Below are positions 1 through 8,250 of a stretch of DNA of 24,348 bases, piece by piece; the stretch's first letter is position 1, and each line of letters starts with the position of its first letter. The stretch comes from Planctomycetaceae bacterium (GTDB taxonomy: Bacteria > Planctomycetota > Planctomycetia > Pirellulales > Pirellulaceae): contig DTSG01000460.1 of the NCBI GenBank assembly GCA_012965455.1, positions 1 to 24,348 on the forward strand. Reading direction: 5' to 3'. Both the position numbers and the translations under genes were made by a program. The notes below the pieces were generated by a model that was not told the origin of the DNA, made no database searches, and saw only the letters and a program-made list of their open reading frames with translations.

Positions 1-1971
1 GAACTTTCACAATCATCCCTAGAGTTTGAAGCAGCTATTACCGCAGAAAGTACCATCCTCGACGCGACGCCATTACCCCCACCAGTCAAACCACCAAAAT
101 CCGTCGTTGACGCAACGCCGACTCCGCAGATCCAAGTGACTTTGGGCAACATTAGCGACGAATCTGTAACGTCCGAGGCACGTGCAGCCACCGTATCGAG
201 CAGCGATACTGCGGCTCCATCTTTCCATAGTGATAGCACCTCGATCGGTCCCCGCAGCAGGACTACCACCGCTCGCATGCGACGTCAATCTAAATCGCCG
301 TGGATGAACCCCGTGCTGTGGATTGGATTAGCTGCTGGTCTGATAGGCATGGTGGCTCTGATCATTATTCTTGACAAACCGATAGAGCCCGTGGCGACCA
401 CCGATACCAACCAACAAAAAACAACGTCGACTAATAATGGCGGCTCGACGGATGAAAACAACAACACAACTACCAACAATGGAAATGGAAACGGCGACAC
501 TGTGCCACCTAAAACAGGTGGCTCGCAGTTCATTGCCGATGATGGACAATCACTGTGGCAATCACCCACTTCCGGTGACGTAGTCAGCTTAGCGTGGTCA
601 CCTCCGGCCGGACAACTGTTCATTGCCATCCAAGTTGAAGAACTTCTAAAATCTCCCGTCGCTGACGACATCCTCAAATCGCTGGGACCGGCGTTTCAAA
701 AACATCTGTCCACTTGGGAGGCAACAACTGGGTTCAAACTACAGGACATACAGCAGCTAGTTCTCTCCTGGCGAGACGAGGAAGGGGTCGCGTTCCCCAC
801 TGCCTCGACAGTCGTTCACCTGAAGGCCGAGGCAACGACACAACAGATTCTTGAAACATTGGGAAATCCGGCGGCCGAGGAAACTGAGTATGGAACATTG
901 TACCAAGCTAGCACTGGGAGTTATCTTGTTCCTGAAAGCGGCGGATTATTTGTTATGGGAACAAAATCGGCCATGACCGACACCCTTGAACTCGAGGGTA
1001 ACCCGCCGCTGATTCGCCGTACACTTACGCAACTCATCAAACAATCTGATCGCGAACGGCACCTCACAATACTGTTCGCTCCCAGCTTTCTCTCCACCAC
1101 CTTGTTTCGTGATGGTCATGAATTCTATTTTGGCGAACCCAGTAAGATTCGTGGTCCGCTGCAGTGGTTGCTTGGTGAAGAACTCGAAGCAGCCATGGTG
1201 AGCCTGCATTTTGACTCCGTCCTCTATATCGAAGCCAGAATGACTGCAGGCTTGACGGTCGACAAACGCGAACTCGTAACTCAACTACACGAACGCATGG
1301 GCGAACTACATGACAAAGTTGAAGCACATATGGTCGCCCTCAACCCCTCACCCTATTGGCGCGCACTTGCATTTCGATTCCCGGCAATGGTCGCATTTTT
1401 ACATGAGCAAACACGAATCCAAATTGAAGACAAAACCCCGGTACTTAATATTGCGCTACCCATCCAAGCTGCTTCAAATTTGATTATCGCTAGTGAACTG
1501 AGCCTGGCGTCAGAACCAGGTGCCGGAAGCGTAGCCGTAAACAATGAGCCGATGTTGCCCCAGACAATCGAGGAGGTGCTGCAATATCCCTTCAGTGTCG
1601 ACATTCCACAACAAGACTTAAATCTTGCCATTGCCGATATCGCCAACGAAGTCAGAAGTTCCCTAACCGGACTGCCATTTAAATTTGAATTAACTATTGC
1701 CGGTAACGACCTGATGCAGGATGGCATTACCAGAAACCAAGCGATACGCGACTTTGCTATGAAAGACAAACCACTAGCGGAAGTCTTGACTGGCATCGTA
1801 ATGAAAGCCAATCCGGACCCCACAGTGACATCACCCTCAATGCCTAACCAAAAACTGATTTGGCTCATCACAACCGACCCAAATGACCCCGGGAATAAAA
1901 TAATCCTGATAACCACTCGCAAAGCTGCGGCAGCTAATAAATACACACTCCCTCCCGTTTTTGTAGAATAA
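1..1971 (+). CDS. Membrane-anchored hypothetical protein, 5' end outside window
   Basis: The reading frame is open from base 1, so the gene begins upstream of the window; the GTG at 136 is an internal codon, not a convincing start. Visible codons 1-100 are Pro/Ser/Thr-rich and look like a cytoplasmic linker. Codons about 101-125 form one transmembrane helix (WMNPVLWIGLAAGLIG onward) preceded by the basic stretch MRRQSK, suggesting a cytoplasmic N-terminus. A low-complexity Asn/Thr/Gly linker follows (about codons 135-170). The rest is an exported domain I do not recognise. Its last 130 residues (nt about 1564-1955) have the rhythm of an STN/secretin-N module, like the protein encoded next. 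It is probably co-transcribed with that gene, 64 bases downstream. By analogy with the two following genes, a zinc ribbon may lie at the missing N-terminus; this is inference. Confidence 0.85.
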   Translation, partial: ELSQSSLEFEAAITAESTILDATPLPPPVKPPKSVVDATPTPQIQVTLGNISDESVTSEARAATVSSSDTAAPSFHSDSTSIGPRSRTTTARMRRQSKSPWMNPVLWIGLAAGLIGMVALIIILDKPIEPVATTDTNQQKTTSTNNGGSTDENNNTTTNNGNGNGDTVPPKTGGSQFIADDGQSLWQSPTSGDVVSLAWSPPAGQLFIAIQVEELLKSPVADDILKSLGPAFQKHLSTWEATTGFKLQDIQQLVLSWRDEEGVAFPTASTVVHLKAEATTQQILETLGNPAAEETEYGTLYQASTGSYLVPESGGLFVMGTKSAMTDTLELEGNPPLIRRTLTQLIKQSDRERHLTILFAPSFLSTTLFRDGHEFYFGEPSKIRGPLQWLLGEELEAAMVSLHFDSVLYIEARMTAGLTVDKRELVTQLHERMGELHDKVEAHMVALNPSPYWRALAFRFPAMVAFLHEQTRIQIEDKTPVLNIALPIQAASNLIIASELSLASEPGAGSVAVNNEPMLPQTIEEVLQYPFSVDIPQQDLNLAIADIANEVRSSLTGLPFKFELTIAGNDLMQDGITRNQAIRDFAMKDKPLAEVLTGIVMKANPDPTVTSPSMPNQKLIWLITTDPNDPGNKIILITTRKAAAANKYTLPPVFVE

Positions 1972-2035
1972 CAACAAGCAATTCATGCGGACCCATTATC
2001 CTCACTGCCCTGCGGTGATGCCAAAGGTGTGAACT

Positions 2036-3958
2036 ATGCAACCCTTCCCGATACACTGCACGACGTGTCGCGTTCAACTCATCGTCAGCAAACCCGAACT
2101 GCTGGGGCAAATCCTTGCTTGCCCCAGTTGCAGTAGCATGGTGCAAATTCCAGACGTACCGCCAGGATTCCAAGACCCTGAGAACGCGAACGACACCGTC
2201 GATGATTTTGGCTACATGGCAGAGGACAACCCCAACGACGACATTCCCATTGCCGATTCTGGCGATAGCCTGCTCGCTAGCGAACAATCAGGCTCGCCGG
2301 TCGTACAAGAGCAACCCATCGTCGAATCAAGTGGCTCGCTAGTGGATGAATTTGATGAACAAGCAGACTTGCTTCCGCTTGATTGGAACTCGGACGAGTC
2401 ACAAGAAAAAAAACGGCAGCTTGTCGTTATCGGACTCTGCGTAAGCGGCCTAATCACTATCACCACAATTATTGGCTTTGTCGTTTTTGGTGGCAGTGAG
2501 GATGCGGATCAAATCGCACAACAATCTAACGTACCGACTCAAGACGCTGCTGAACAACCAGAACAAATTACAACTCCTCAATCAGAAGACACTGATTCGC
2601 AAGATGTCCCTGAGCAGCCTGAGCAGCCTGAGCAATCAGAGTCACCCACCAACACAGAACCAACTACCAGCGAAACAACGAATCCGGCTCCGCTGCCCGA
2701 GACGGAGCAACCCATTCCACAACCAGAAACTCCTTCCGCAGCGCCGCCAGGATTTGAAGCTACCGCAGAGACGACTACAGAGACTGGGGATTTAAACAAC
2801 ATCCTCTTAGATGTCGCGCCATTTTTGGGAAACAGTGCCAACCCCATCCTGACAAGTCCCGAACGACCGGCTATGCCTAGTCCCGTCAGTAATCCCCAAG
2901 CGGCAACCAAGGTTAACATTGAAGCCGGATTATCATTCACCGTACCGCAGTTAAGCATCAAGGAGGAATTACCGCTGTTCCAGTTTTTCTATCTTGTAAC
3001 GACTCTGGGAAACTTTCCCGTCACCGTCGATTTACAGTCTCTGGAACTCTCAGGCACGTCTCTATTCAGTCCCGTTTCGATTTCTGCGGAAAATCAAACT
3101 TTAGCGGAAATTCTAACCACAGTCTTAGATCCGTTGGGTCTGGCGATGGTCCAAAATGGTGGACATGTCATCATCCTACACCAACGACATATCAGTCCCG
3201 AGGTTCTGCGACGCGATATTCAGTTGGAACGAATCGAAAAACTCGGCCTTACCACGGTTGAACTGTCCGATATCGTGAACCAGTCTCTTGGTGATCCACA
3301 AAAGCCAATCACATCAATAACTGCTGGGGATATCGCCAATGAGTCTGCCGGATTAACCATTCAAGGCGACCAACGCGTTCAGGATCGAGTCGAACGATTG
3401 CTGCAACGCATGTTACAGTCTGAGAAACTACAAGCGATCGATGGTCTGGCAAACGAACTGGATGCTTGGGAACAATATCAACAAAATTCATCGTTGAACT
3501 TCCACCGAAAAACTCCACTGGTCCGCATTTTGGCATATCTTAACAGCGAGACCGGACTCCATTTTCAAGTGAATTGGGATCAATTGTGGAAAGTTGGCTG
3601 GACCCCGACGAGTCAAGTCACACTCGTTACTGACAACGAAACGCTCCTCAGTGGCTTACAGCAACTACTAACCTCTAACGGCTTGTCGTTTATCGCTCGG
3701 GCTGACAATGTTCTTGAAATAACTTCAGCAAAACATGCACTCGAAACAAATTTGGTCAGTTTTTACGACCTCAGCAAAACCGACAAAACTCGTCGAGACG
3801 CATTACTCAAGACACTGCGCGACATGCAACAAACTCTCGACATTCGCATTATTGAACCAGGTCTTGGCACGAGTACGATCATCAGTGCACCAGCGCCGGT
3901 GCATCGCCAGATCGTGCAAATCATCACGCCCGCAAAATCTCCTAGTCCTAGCAAATAG
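2036..3958 (+). CDS. Zinc-ribbon, single-pass membrane protein with duplicated STN/secretin-N-like units
   Basis: 640 residues. Cys8-x2-Cys11 and Cys29-x2-Cys32 form an N-terminal zinc ribbon of the MJ0042-like kind. An acidic linker leads to one transmembrane helix at about 127-151, preceded by EKKR. Residues 157-245 are a Pro/Glu/Gln/Thr linker containing a short EQP repeat. The exported part appears to hold two copies of a unit: an STN-like fold (about 311-381 and 493-563, each with a 'TLAEIL/TLLSGL...GL...VI/LEI' pattern) followed by a KH-like secretin-N segment (about 400-460 and 572-631, ending GLTIQGDQRVQDRVERLL and TSTIISAPAPVHRQIV). No secretin pore domain is present. A weak AAGGTG lies 6 bases before the ATG. 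The fold calls are pattern recognition, not a profile match; function unknown. Confidence 0.85.
   Translation: MQPFPIHCTTCRVQLIVSKPELLGQILACPSCSSMVQIPDVPPGFQDPENANDTVDDFGYMAEDNPNDDIPIADSGDSLLASEQSGSPVVQEQPIVESSGSLVDEFDEQADLLPLDWNSDESQEKKRQLVVIGLCVSGLITITTIIGFVVFGGSEDADQIAQQSNVPTQDAAEQPEQITTPQSEDTDSQDVPEQPEQPEQSESPTNTEPTTSETTNPAPLPETEQPIPQPETPSAAPPGFEATAETTTETGDLNNILLDVAPFLGNSANPILTSPERPAMPSPVSNPQAATKVNIEAGLSFTVPQLSIKEELPLFQFFYLVTTLGNFPVTVDLQSLELSGTSLFSPVSISAENQTLAEILTTVLDPLGLAMVQNGGHVIILHQRHISPEVLRRDIQLERIEKLGLTTVELSDIVNQSLGDPQKPITSITAGDIANESAGLTIQGDQRVQDRVERLLQRMLQSEKLQAIDGLANELDAWEQYQQNSSLNFHRKTPLVRILAYLNSETGLHFQVNWDQLWKVGWTPTSQVTLVTDNETLLSGLQQLLTSNGLSFIARADNVLEITSAKHALETNLVSFYDLSKTDKTRRDALLKTLRDMQQTLDIRIIEPGLGTSTIISAPAPVHRQIVQIITPAKSPSPSK
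2612..2634 (+). repeat. Short in-frame tandem repeat (9 bp, about 2.5 copies)
   Basis: GAGCAGCCT is repeated directly and then degenerates; it encodes Glu-Gln-Pro units in the extracytoplasmic linker of the zinc-ribbon membrane protein. A copy-number change would alter linker length without breaking the frame. Confidence 0.6.
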
Positions 3959-4068
3959 GGTTGACAGTTTTTATCGCTTGTGTGCCTACCATGGCGTATG
4001 ACATAATAGATTTATCTGTCGCACTCCACCCTCGCAACCTACCGTTTTTTTCTACGAAAAAACACTCC

Positions 4069-5520
4069 ATGAAAATCCGCTGTCCCAATTGCCAATGTCT
4101 CGCTGAAACGGCGCATGACTCCGCGCTGGATAGCATTCATTGCGATCAGTGCGAGAGTATTTTTTCAATCTTCGACCAAGACAACCTAGAGACGCTAGAG
4201 CATCAAGGTCGCATGACCACTAAGATTGGTCATTTTGAATTAGTCGAACAACTCGGTTCAGGCGGATGCGGAACGGTGTGGAAAGCGAATGATTTAGAAC
4301 TTAAACGTACCGTTGCAATAAAGATCCCTCGCAAACGGTCAATTGGAAGTGACGGTGAAGAGCAGTTTCTGCGAGAAGCTCGAGCGGTCGCTCAGCTTAA
4401 CCACGCGGGAATCGTGACAATTCACGAAGTTGGTCGCGACGATGATCGCTTGTATATCGTGAGTGATTATGTAAAAGGAGTTGACCTTTCCGAATGGTTA
4501 ACCGCTAAGAAAATGTCGGCTCAAGAGGCTGCAACGCTGTGCATAGCCGTTGCCGACGCTTTGCATCACGCGCATGAGAAGGGGATCGTGCATCGGGATC
4601 TTAAGCCCGCCAACATCATGCTCGATGTGGACAACACGCCGTTGGTAATGGATTTCGGTCTCGCCAAACGGGACATTGGTGAAGTTACCATGACGATGGA
4701 TGGACGTATTCTGGGTACACCTGCCTATATGCCACCGGAACAAGCACGAGGCGAAGGGCATCAAGTCGATCGGCGAGCGGACATTTACTCACTTGGTGTC
4801 ATTCTCTATGAATTGACCACCGGCGAGCGTCCATTTCGAGGTGCTGCCAAGATGTTGATGCAACAAGTCGTAAATGATGAACCAACTGCTCCTCGTAAAT
4901 TAGTGGGATCCATCGAGCGAGACATGGAGACGATCATTTTAAAATGCTTACAGAAAGACCCTGCGAGCCGCTATGCTACAGCGAACAATCTCGCCGTAGA
5001 CTTGCAGGCATGGCTTTCCCACGAACCCATCAAGGCTCGGCCCGTGGGGATTTTCGGGCGAATTCGGCGATGGCGAAAACGCAACAAAGTCGTTGCCAAT
5101 TTGACCTTCGCTTTTTTTATCTTGCTAATCATGATGTTCGTGATCGTATCCTCATCTGCTATTCAAGCACGTAGCAAAGCGGCAATACTGAAAGCACAAA
5201 ATATCAAATACTTGGCCGCTCAATCAGAAAATGCTCAGCAAGAGTCGTCCATCAAATTGGTTCTGGATATGATTGAGCAAGCGTCCGAACAAGATGGCAA
5301 ACTGGCCGATGAAGTGTTCTTCGAAGCCGCTTTGATTTCTGCCAATACGACGGATGACAAAGAGTCCGCCAATAATGCTGTTTCGTTTATCCGCCGCGCA
5401 ATGCTAGCAGGCGTTTTCAAGGATCCTGCTATGTTAAAACGCCTTGAAACTGAACCGCTTTTAAATTCGCTTCGTAAACGCGCTGATTTTAAAGCTATCC
5501 TGAAAGAACTCGCCGAATAG
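4069..5520 (+). CDS. Zinc-ribbon Hanks-type Ser/Thr protein kinase, membrane-anchored
   Basis: 483 residues from the ATG at 4069. The frame is open further upstream (TTG 3961, ATG 3991), but 4069 puts the zinc ribbon (Cys5, Cys8, Cys25, Cys28) at the very N-terminus as in the preceding gene, so I prefer it; no clear ribosome site supports any of them. The kinase domain spans about 54-315: glycine loop GSGGCG (63-68), VAIK lysine (85), catalytic HRDLKPAN (175-182), DFG (195-197) and PPE in place of APE (222-224). All catalytic residues are present, so it should be active. A basic stretch RIRRWRKRNK precedes a transmembrane helix (about 343-364), and about 120 extracytoplasmic residues follow. 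Same strand and close behind the two other membrane proteins, suggesting one operon in which the kinase may act on its neighbours (inference). Confidence 0.93.
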   Translation: MKIRCPNCQCLAETAHDSALDSIHCDQCESIFSIFDQDNLETLEHQGRMTTKIGHFELVEQLGSGGCGTVWKANDLELKRTVAIKIPRKRSIGSDGEEQFLREARAVAQLNHAGIVTIHEVGRDDDRLYIVSDYVKGVDLSEWLTAKKMSAQEAATLCIAVADALHHAHEKGIVHRDLKPANIMLDVDNTPLVMDFGLAKRDIGEVTMTMDGRILGTPAYMPPEQARGEGHQVDRRADIYSLGVILYELTTGERPFRGAAKMLMQQVVNDEPTAPRKLVGSIERDMETIILKCLQKDPASRYATANNLAVDLQAWLSHEPIKARPVGIFGRIRRWRKRNKVVANLTFAFFILLIMMFVIVSSSAIQARSKAAILKAQNIKYLAAQSENAQQESSIKLVLDMIEQASEQDGKLADEVFFEAALISANTTDDKESANNAVSFIRRAMLAGVFKDPAMLKRLETEPLLNSLRKRADFKAILKELAE

Positions 5521-5542
5521 GTATTCGACATATTCAACACGA

Positions 5543-5713
5543 CTATAAAGGATATTCTGACGGAACCAAAACTTCGTTTCCGTTCTCTAATATATCGGCA
5601 ATTTCCGGTTCGATAGATTTCACGAATTCGGCTTCTTCGGCGTTCTTGACTTTGATATTGTAGCCGAGTGTTACTTCAACGATAAGTCGATTCATTCTTT
5701 CAATACTAAGCAT
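5543..5713 (-). CDS. Putative 56-residue small protein
   Basis: An ATG-to-TAG frame on the minus strand encodes MLSIERMNRLIVEVTLGYNI and continues with an acidic segment rich in Glu, Ile and Val, ending EVLVPSEYPL. No membrane segment, no cysteine, no signal peptide. A GGCGGGA stretch lies 9 bases before the ATG on the coding strand. A second possible start is Met7. It begins 43 bases after the stop of the EF-hand gene on the same strand and could be its operon partner. I do not recognise the family. The amino-acid composition looks like a folded protein, but length alone makes chance possible. Confidence 0.4.
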   Translation of the reverse strand: MLSIERMNRLIVEVTLGYNIKVKNAEEAEFVKSIEPEIADILENGNEVLVPSEYPL

Positions 5714-5756
5714 AGGTTATATTCCCGCCATAAAATTAAACCCGACTGCCAGCATG

Positions 5757-6308
5757 CTAGTTGGCTGTTTTGGGAAGAGCATCAATGGCCGCTCGACGCT
5801 CATTAGCATTCAACACGCCATCCCCATCAAGATCATACTTTTGCATCAGCCGCGAAGAATCCAAGCGGTTGCGTTTGACGTTAAAGGAAAACAGCCTACG
5901 AGCACTCCCTGGGCGTTGCCTTGATTGTTGTAACGCTTGGCGAGCTGCTGCTCGTTCCATGTCATTGAGAACACCATCACCATCTTTGTCAAATCGCTTG
6001 ATTACTTGAGCAGTATTCTCCCTGCGAGCATTCGCCGCAGGCTCGCCACTTGGCTTGTTGGTCGGATTGCCAGTAGTGTCTTGGCGCTTTCGCTGTGATT
6101 GCGGCTTTGCTGCACGCATACTTGCTAACTCAGGAGCGTCCAATCGACCATTTTTATTGACATCGAATCGCTGTAACATCAGCCGAAATTGCTGCTGCCG
6201 CTGCTCGGGCGTCATTTCTTGACGATTGTTGGGCGCTTGTGCACTGCACATTGAGGTCCAGCAACTCGACCCAACTACCAACACTATTACAATCATTAAT
6301 TTCCGCAT
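5757..6308 (-). CDS. Secreted EF-hand calcium-binding protein
   Basis: 183 residues. The N-terminus is a signal peptide (MRKLMIVIVLVVGSSCWTSM, likely cut after CSAQA); a lipoprotein reading at GSSC is less likely but possible. Three EF-hand loops are visible: FDVNKNGRLDAPEL (about 49-62), FDKDGDGVLNDMER and YDLDGDGVLNANER. The last two match the DxDxDG calcium-loop pattern; the first has Asn and Lys substitutions but keeps the invariant Gly and the final Glu. Gln/Arg-rich linkers separate the loops, as in many planctomycete EF-hand proteins. GGAG lies 7 bases upstream of the ATG on the coding strand. Divergently transcribed from the DUF1549 gene. Confidence 0.88.
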   Translation of the reverse strand: MRKLMIVIVLVVGSSCWTSMCSAQAPNNRQEMTPEQRQQQFRLMLQRFDVNKNGRLDAPELASMRAAKPQSQRKRQDTTGNPTNKPSGEPAANARRENTAQVIKRFDKDGDGVLNDMERAAARQALQQSRQRPGSARRLFSFNVKRNRLDSSRLMQKYDLDGDGVLNANERRAAIDALPKTAN

Positions 6309-6546
6309 CTTATTCTCCAGTACAACCCACTAAGCGTTTACTTAGTCCTTGCTTGCCCCTTGCTTTCTTTACTATTAAACAACAGGCTTTCCGTAAAGTT
6401 GCTATATTATAACATTTAATCTCAAAACCATCTTCTCAATACGATTTTTGAGAAAGCAAAATATTTTAGCAAAACCTTCCACCGCTCTAGGTGTTTAATA
6501 TCCCCATAGCAGGGGCACTCAATACAACCTCGAGAGAATATAGGTT
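6309..6546. promoter_or_regulatory. Divergent, AT-rich intergenic promoter region
   Basis: This 238-base region separates the divergent EF-hand and DUF1549 genes and must hold promoters for both. A perfect minus-strand TATAAT is at 6411-6406, about 100 bases before the EF-hand start, but no good -35 box sits 16-18 bases upstream of it. An inverted repeat ACTAAG/CTTAGT (6329-6346, 6-base loop) would lie in the EF-hand 5' leader. TTCTCAA (6433-6439) pairs with TTGAGAA (6448-6454), and CTCAAAA (6421-6427) can compete for the same arm. CCCC/GGGG (6502-6505, 6512-6515) is a small hairpin before the DUF1549 start. Confidence 0.45.
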
Positions 6547-8178
6547 ATGAACTGCTATTCACTATCCTTACGACACACTATGACAAAACACCTGAACCTT
6601 GTTTTTTTTCTCGCCCTGTGGTGTTTCTCACCGCTAGTCAGTTTTGCTCAATCGCCAATAGAGATTGCCCAAAAAATTGACGAACTACTGGTCAGCGAAA
6701 CAATAGTTTCTCAAACCAATATTTGTGACGATGAGACGTTCTTAAGACGCGCCTTTTTCGATATTGTTGGGCAACCTCCGTCACTTGAAGACGTACTCGT
6801 GTACGGACTTGAACCGAGCGTCAATAAACGATCGCTACTGATTGAATTTTTATTAACGGATAAAACTTATGGTGCAAACTGGAGTCGATACTGGCGAGAT
6901 GTCATTATGTTTCGCCGCACGAACGACCAATCGCTACTAGGTGTTGCCGCATTAGAGTCCTATTTGACAGATGCCTTGAACAATGGCGTTAGTTGGGACC
7001 GAATTGCCGTGGATTTCATTACGGCCAAAGGTGATATCCGAGAAGACGGTCGCGCCGTATTCATTGCGGCCCAACAGGGACGTCCGGAAGAAACCGTCTC
7101 TGAGATTTCACGTATTTTTCTGGGCATCCAAATTCAATGTGCTCAATGTCACGACCATCCAACCGATCGTTGGAAACAAGAACAATTCCATGAATTAGTG
7201 GCCTTTTTCCCCCGCGTCGCATTGCGACCACAACAAGAACCTCGCTCATTCGTAGTGACTGCTACCGATTTTGTTGGACGTCGCCGAACTGCCAACGCGA
7301 ACAACCGCTTTGTGGGAACTTTGGAACACACAATGCCCAACCTAGTTGAACCAACTCAACCTGGGCAAGTGATGACACCTAAGTTCTTCGTTTCAGGACA
7401 AACACTACCTGCCGGTACATCTGATGCGGTGCGGCGAGATTCACTAGCACGTTGGATCACCTCGCCAGACAATCCTTGGTTCGCCAAAGCCGTGACCAAT
7501 AGAGTGTGGGCAGAACTGGTCGGCGAAGGTTTTTATGAACCCGTGGATGATATTGGGCCCGATCGTACACCCTCCGCCCCCAAAACAATGGACTACCTTG
7601 CCACTGAATTTACGCTCTCTGGTTACGACATTAAATGGTTAATGCAGACGATTATGAGTACCCAAGCGTACCAACGAAGCAGCCTCGATCGCCGAAATTA
7701 CGACCAGATTCCCTTTCAAGCGAACACGATTCAACCACTCCGGTCTGACCAATTGTTCGATAGCATGATGAGTGTTTTTGAAATTTCAGACGCTGGCAGT
7801 GAAGGCACCGGACAGGGACCTCGACGCTCACAATCACCTCGCAACGTCTTTGCCGATGTCTTTGGATACGACCCGAATGACCCCCGCGGTGACGTCACCG
7901 TTTCCATTCCTCAATCACTGGCCATGATGAATTCGACGTTCATCAACGAACAAATCCAAGCACGGCAGGGAACGATGCTTTCTCGATTATTGCAAGAAGT
8001 ACAATCAGATCGCGCGGCCGTTCAGGAATTGTATTTGCGAGTTTTTTCACGTCGACCCAACCGCAAAGAACTTAACACAAGTCTGGCATATATCAAACAA
8101 GTCGCCAATCGCGGCGAATCCTTTGAAGACCTCCTCTGGGCACTTCTTAATTCCGCTGAGTTCAAAACACGCAGATAA
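6547..8178 (+). CDS. DUF1549/DUF1553 (PSCyt2-PSD1) cytochrome-like exported protein
   Basis: 543 residues. A signal peptide is clear from Met12 (MTKHLNLVFFLALWCF onward, cut near FAQ); the ATG at 6580 is an alternative start, but GAGAGA upstream of 6547 favours the first. The DUF1549 part contains the RRAFFDIVGQPP motif and the CAQCHDHP signature (CxxCH, possible heme c attachment). The DUF1553 part begins near SLARWITSPDNPWFAKAVTN and includes MSTQAYQRSS. It is on the short side for such proteins, lacking the N-terminal PSCyt1 domain and the laminin-G or Ig-like modules often found between the two. Members of this pair are planctomycete hallmarks usually encoded beside a DUF1501 protein, as here. 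The biochemical role is not established. Confidence 0.93.
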   Translation: MNCYSLSLRHTMTKHLNLVFFLALWCFSPLVSFAQSPIEIAQKIDELLVSETIVSQTNICDDETFLRRAFFDIVGQPPSLEDVLVYGLEPSVNKRSLLIEFLLTDKTYGANWSRYWRDVIMFRRTNDQSLLGVAALESYLTDALNNGVSWDRIAVDFITAKGDIREDGRAVFIAAQQGRPEETVSEISRIFLGIQIQCAQCHDHPTDRWKQEQFHELVAFFPRVALRPQQEPRSFVVTATDFVGRRRTANANNRFVGTLEHTMPNLVEPTQPGQVMTPKFFVSGQTLPAGTSDAVRRDSLARWITSPDNPWFAKAVTNRVWAELVGEGFYEPVDDIGPDRTPSAPKTMDYLATEFTLSGYDIKWLMQTIMSTQAYQRSSLDRRNYDQIPFQANTIQPLRSDQLFDSMMSVFEISDAGSEGTGQGPRRSQSPRNVFADVFGYDPNDPRGDVTVSIPQSLAMMNSTFINEQIQARQGTMLSRLLQEVQSDRAAVQELYLRVFSRRPNRKELNTSLAYIKQVANRGESFEDLLWALLNSAEFKTRR

Positions 8179-8250
8179 TCGCACACATCGTTACTCGGAA
8201 GATCTACAGGGGCTTTCCGAGCAGCACTAATTCGCATGAGGTACAAGCAG

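Noticed and set aside
1353..1946. 197-codon open frame on the minus strand
   Set aside because: Antisense shadow of the first membrane-protein gene; the plus-strand protein has coherent domains and the minus frame does not resemble any family.
3961..3992. TTGACA as a promoter for the kinase gene
   Set aside because: No -10 box at 16-18 bases; the nearest candidate TACCAT has a 20-base spacer.
3961..4068. Start of the first kinase at TTG 3961 or ATG 3991
   Set aside because: The extra residues have no recognisable character and would bury the zinc ribbon that sits at the very N-terminus in the neighbouring protein.
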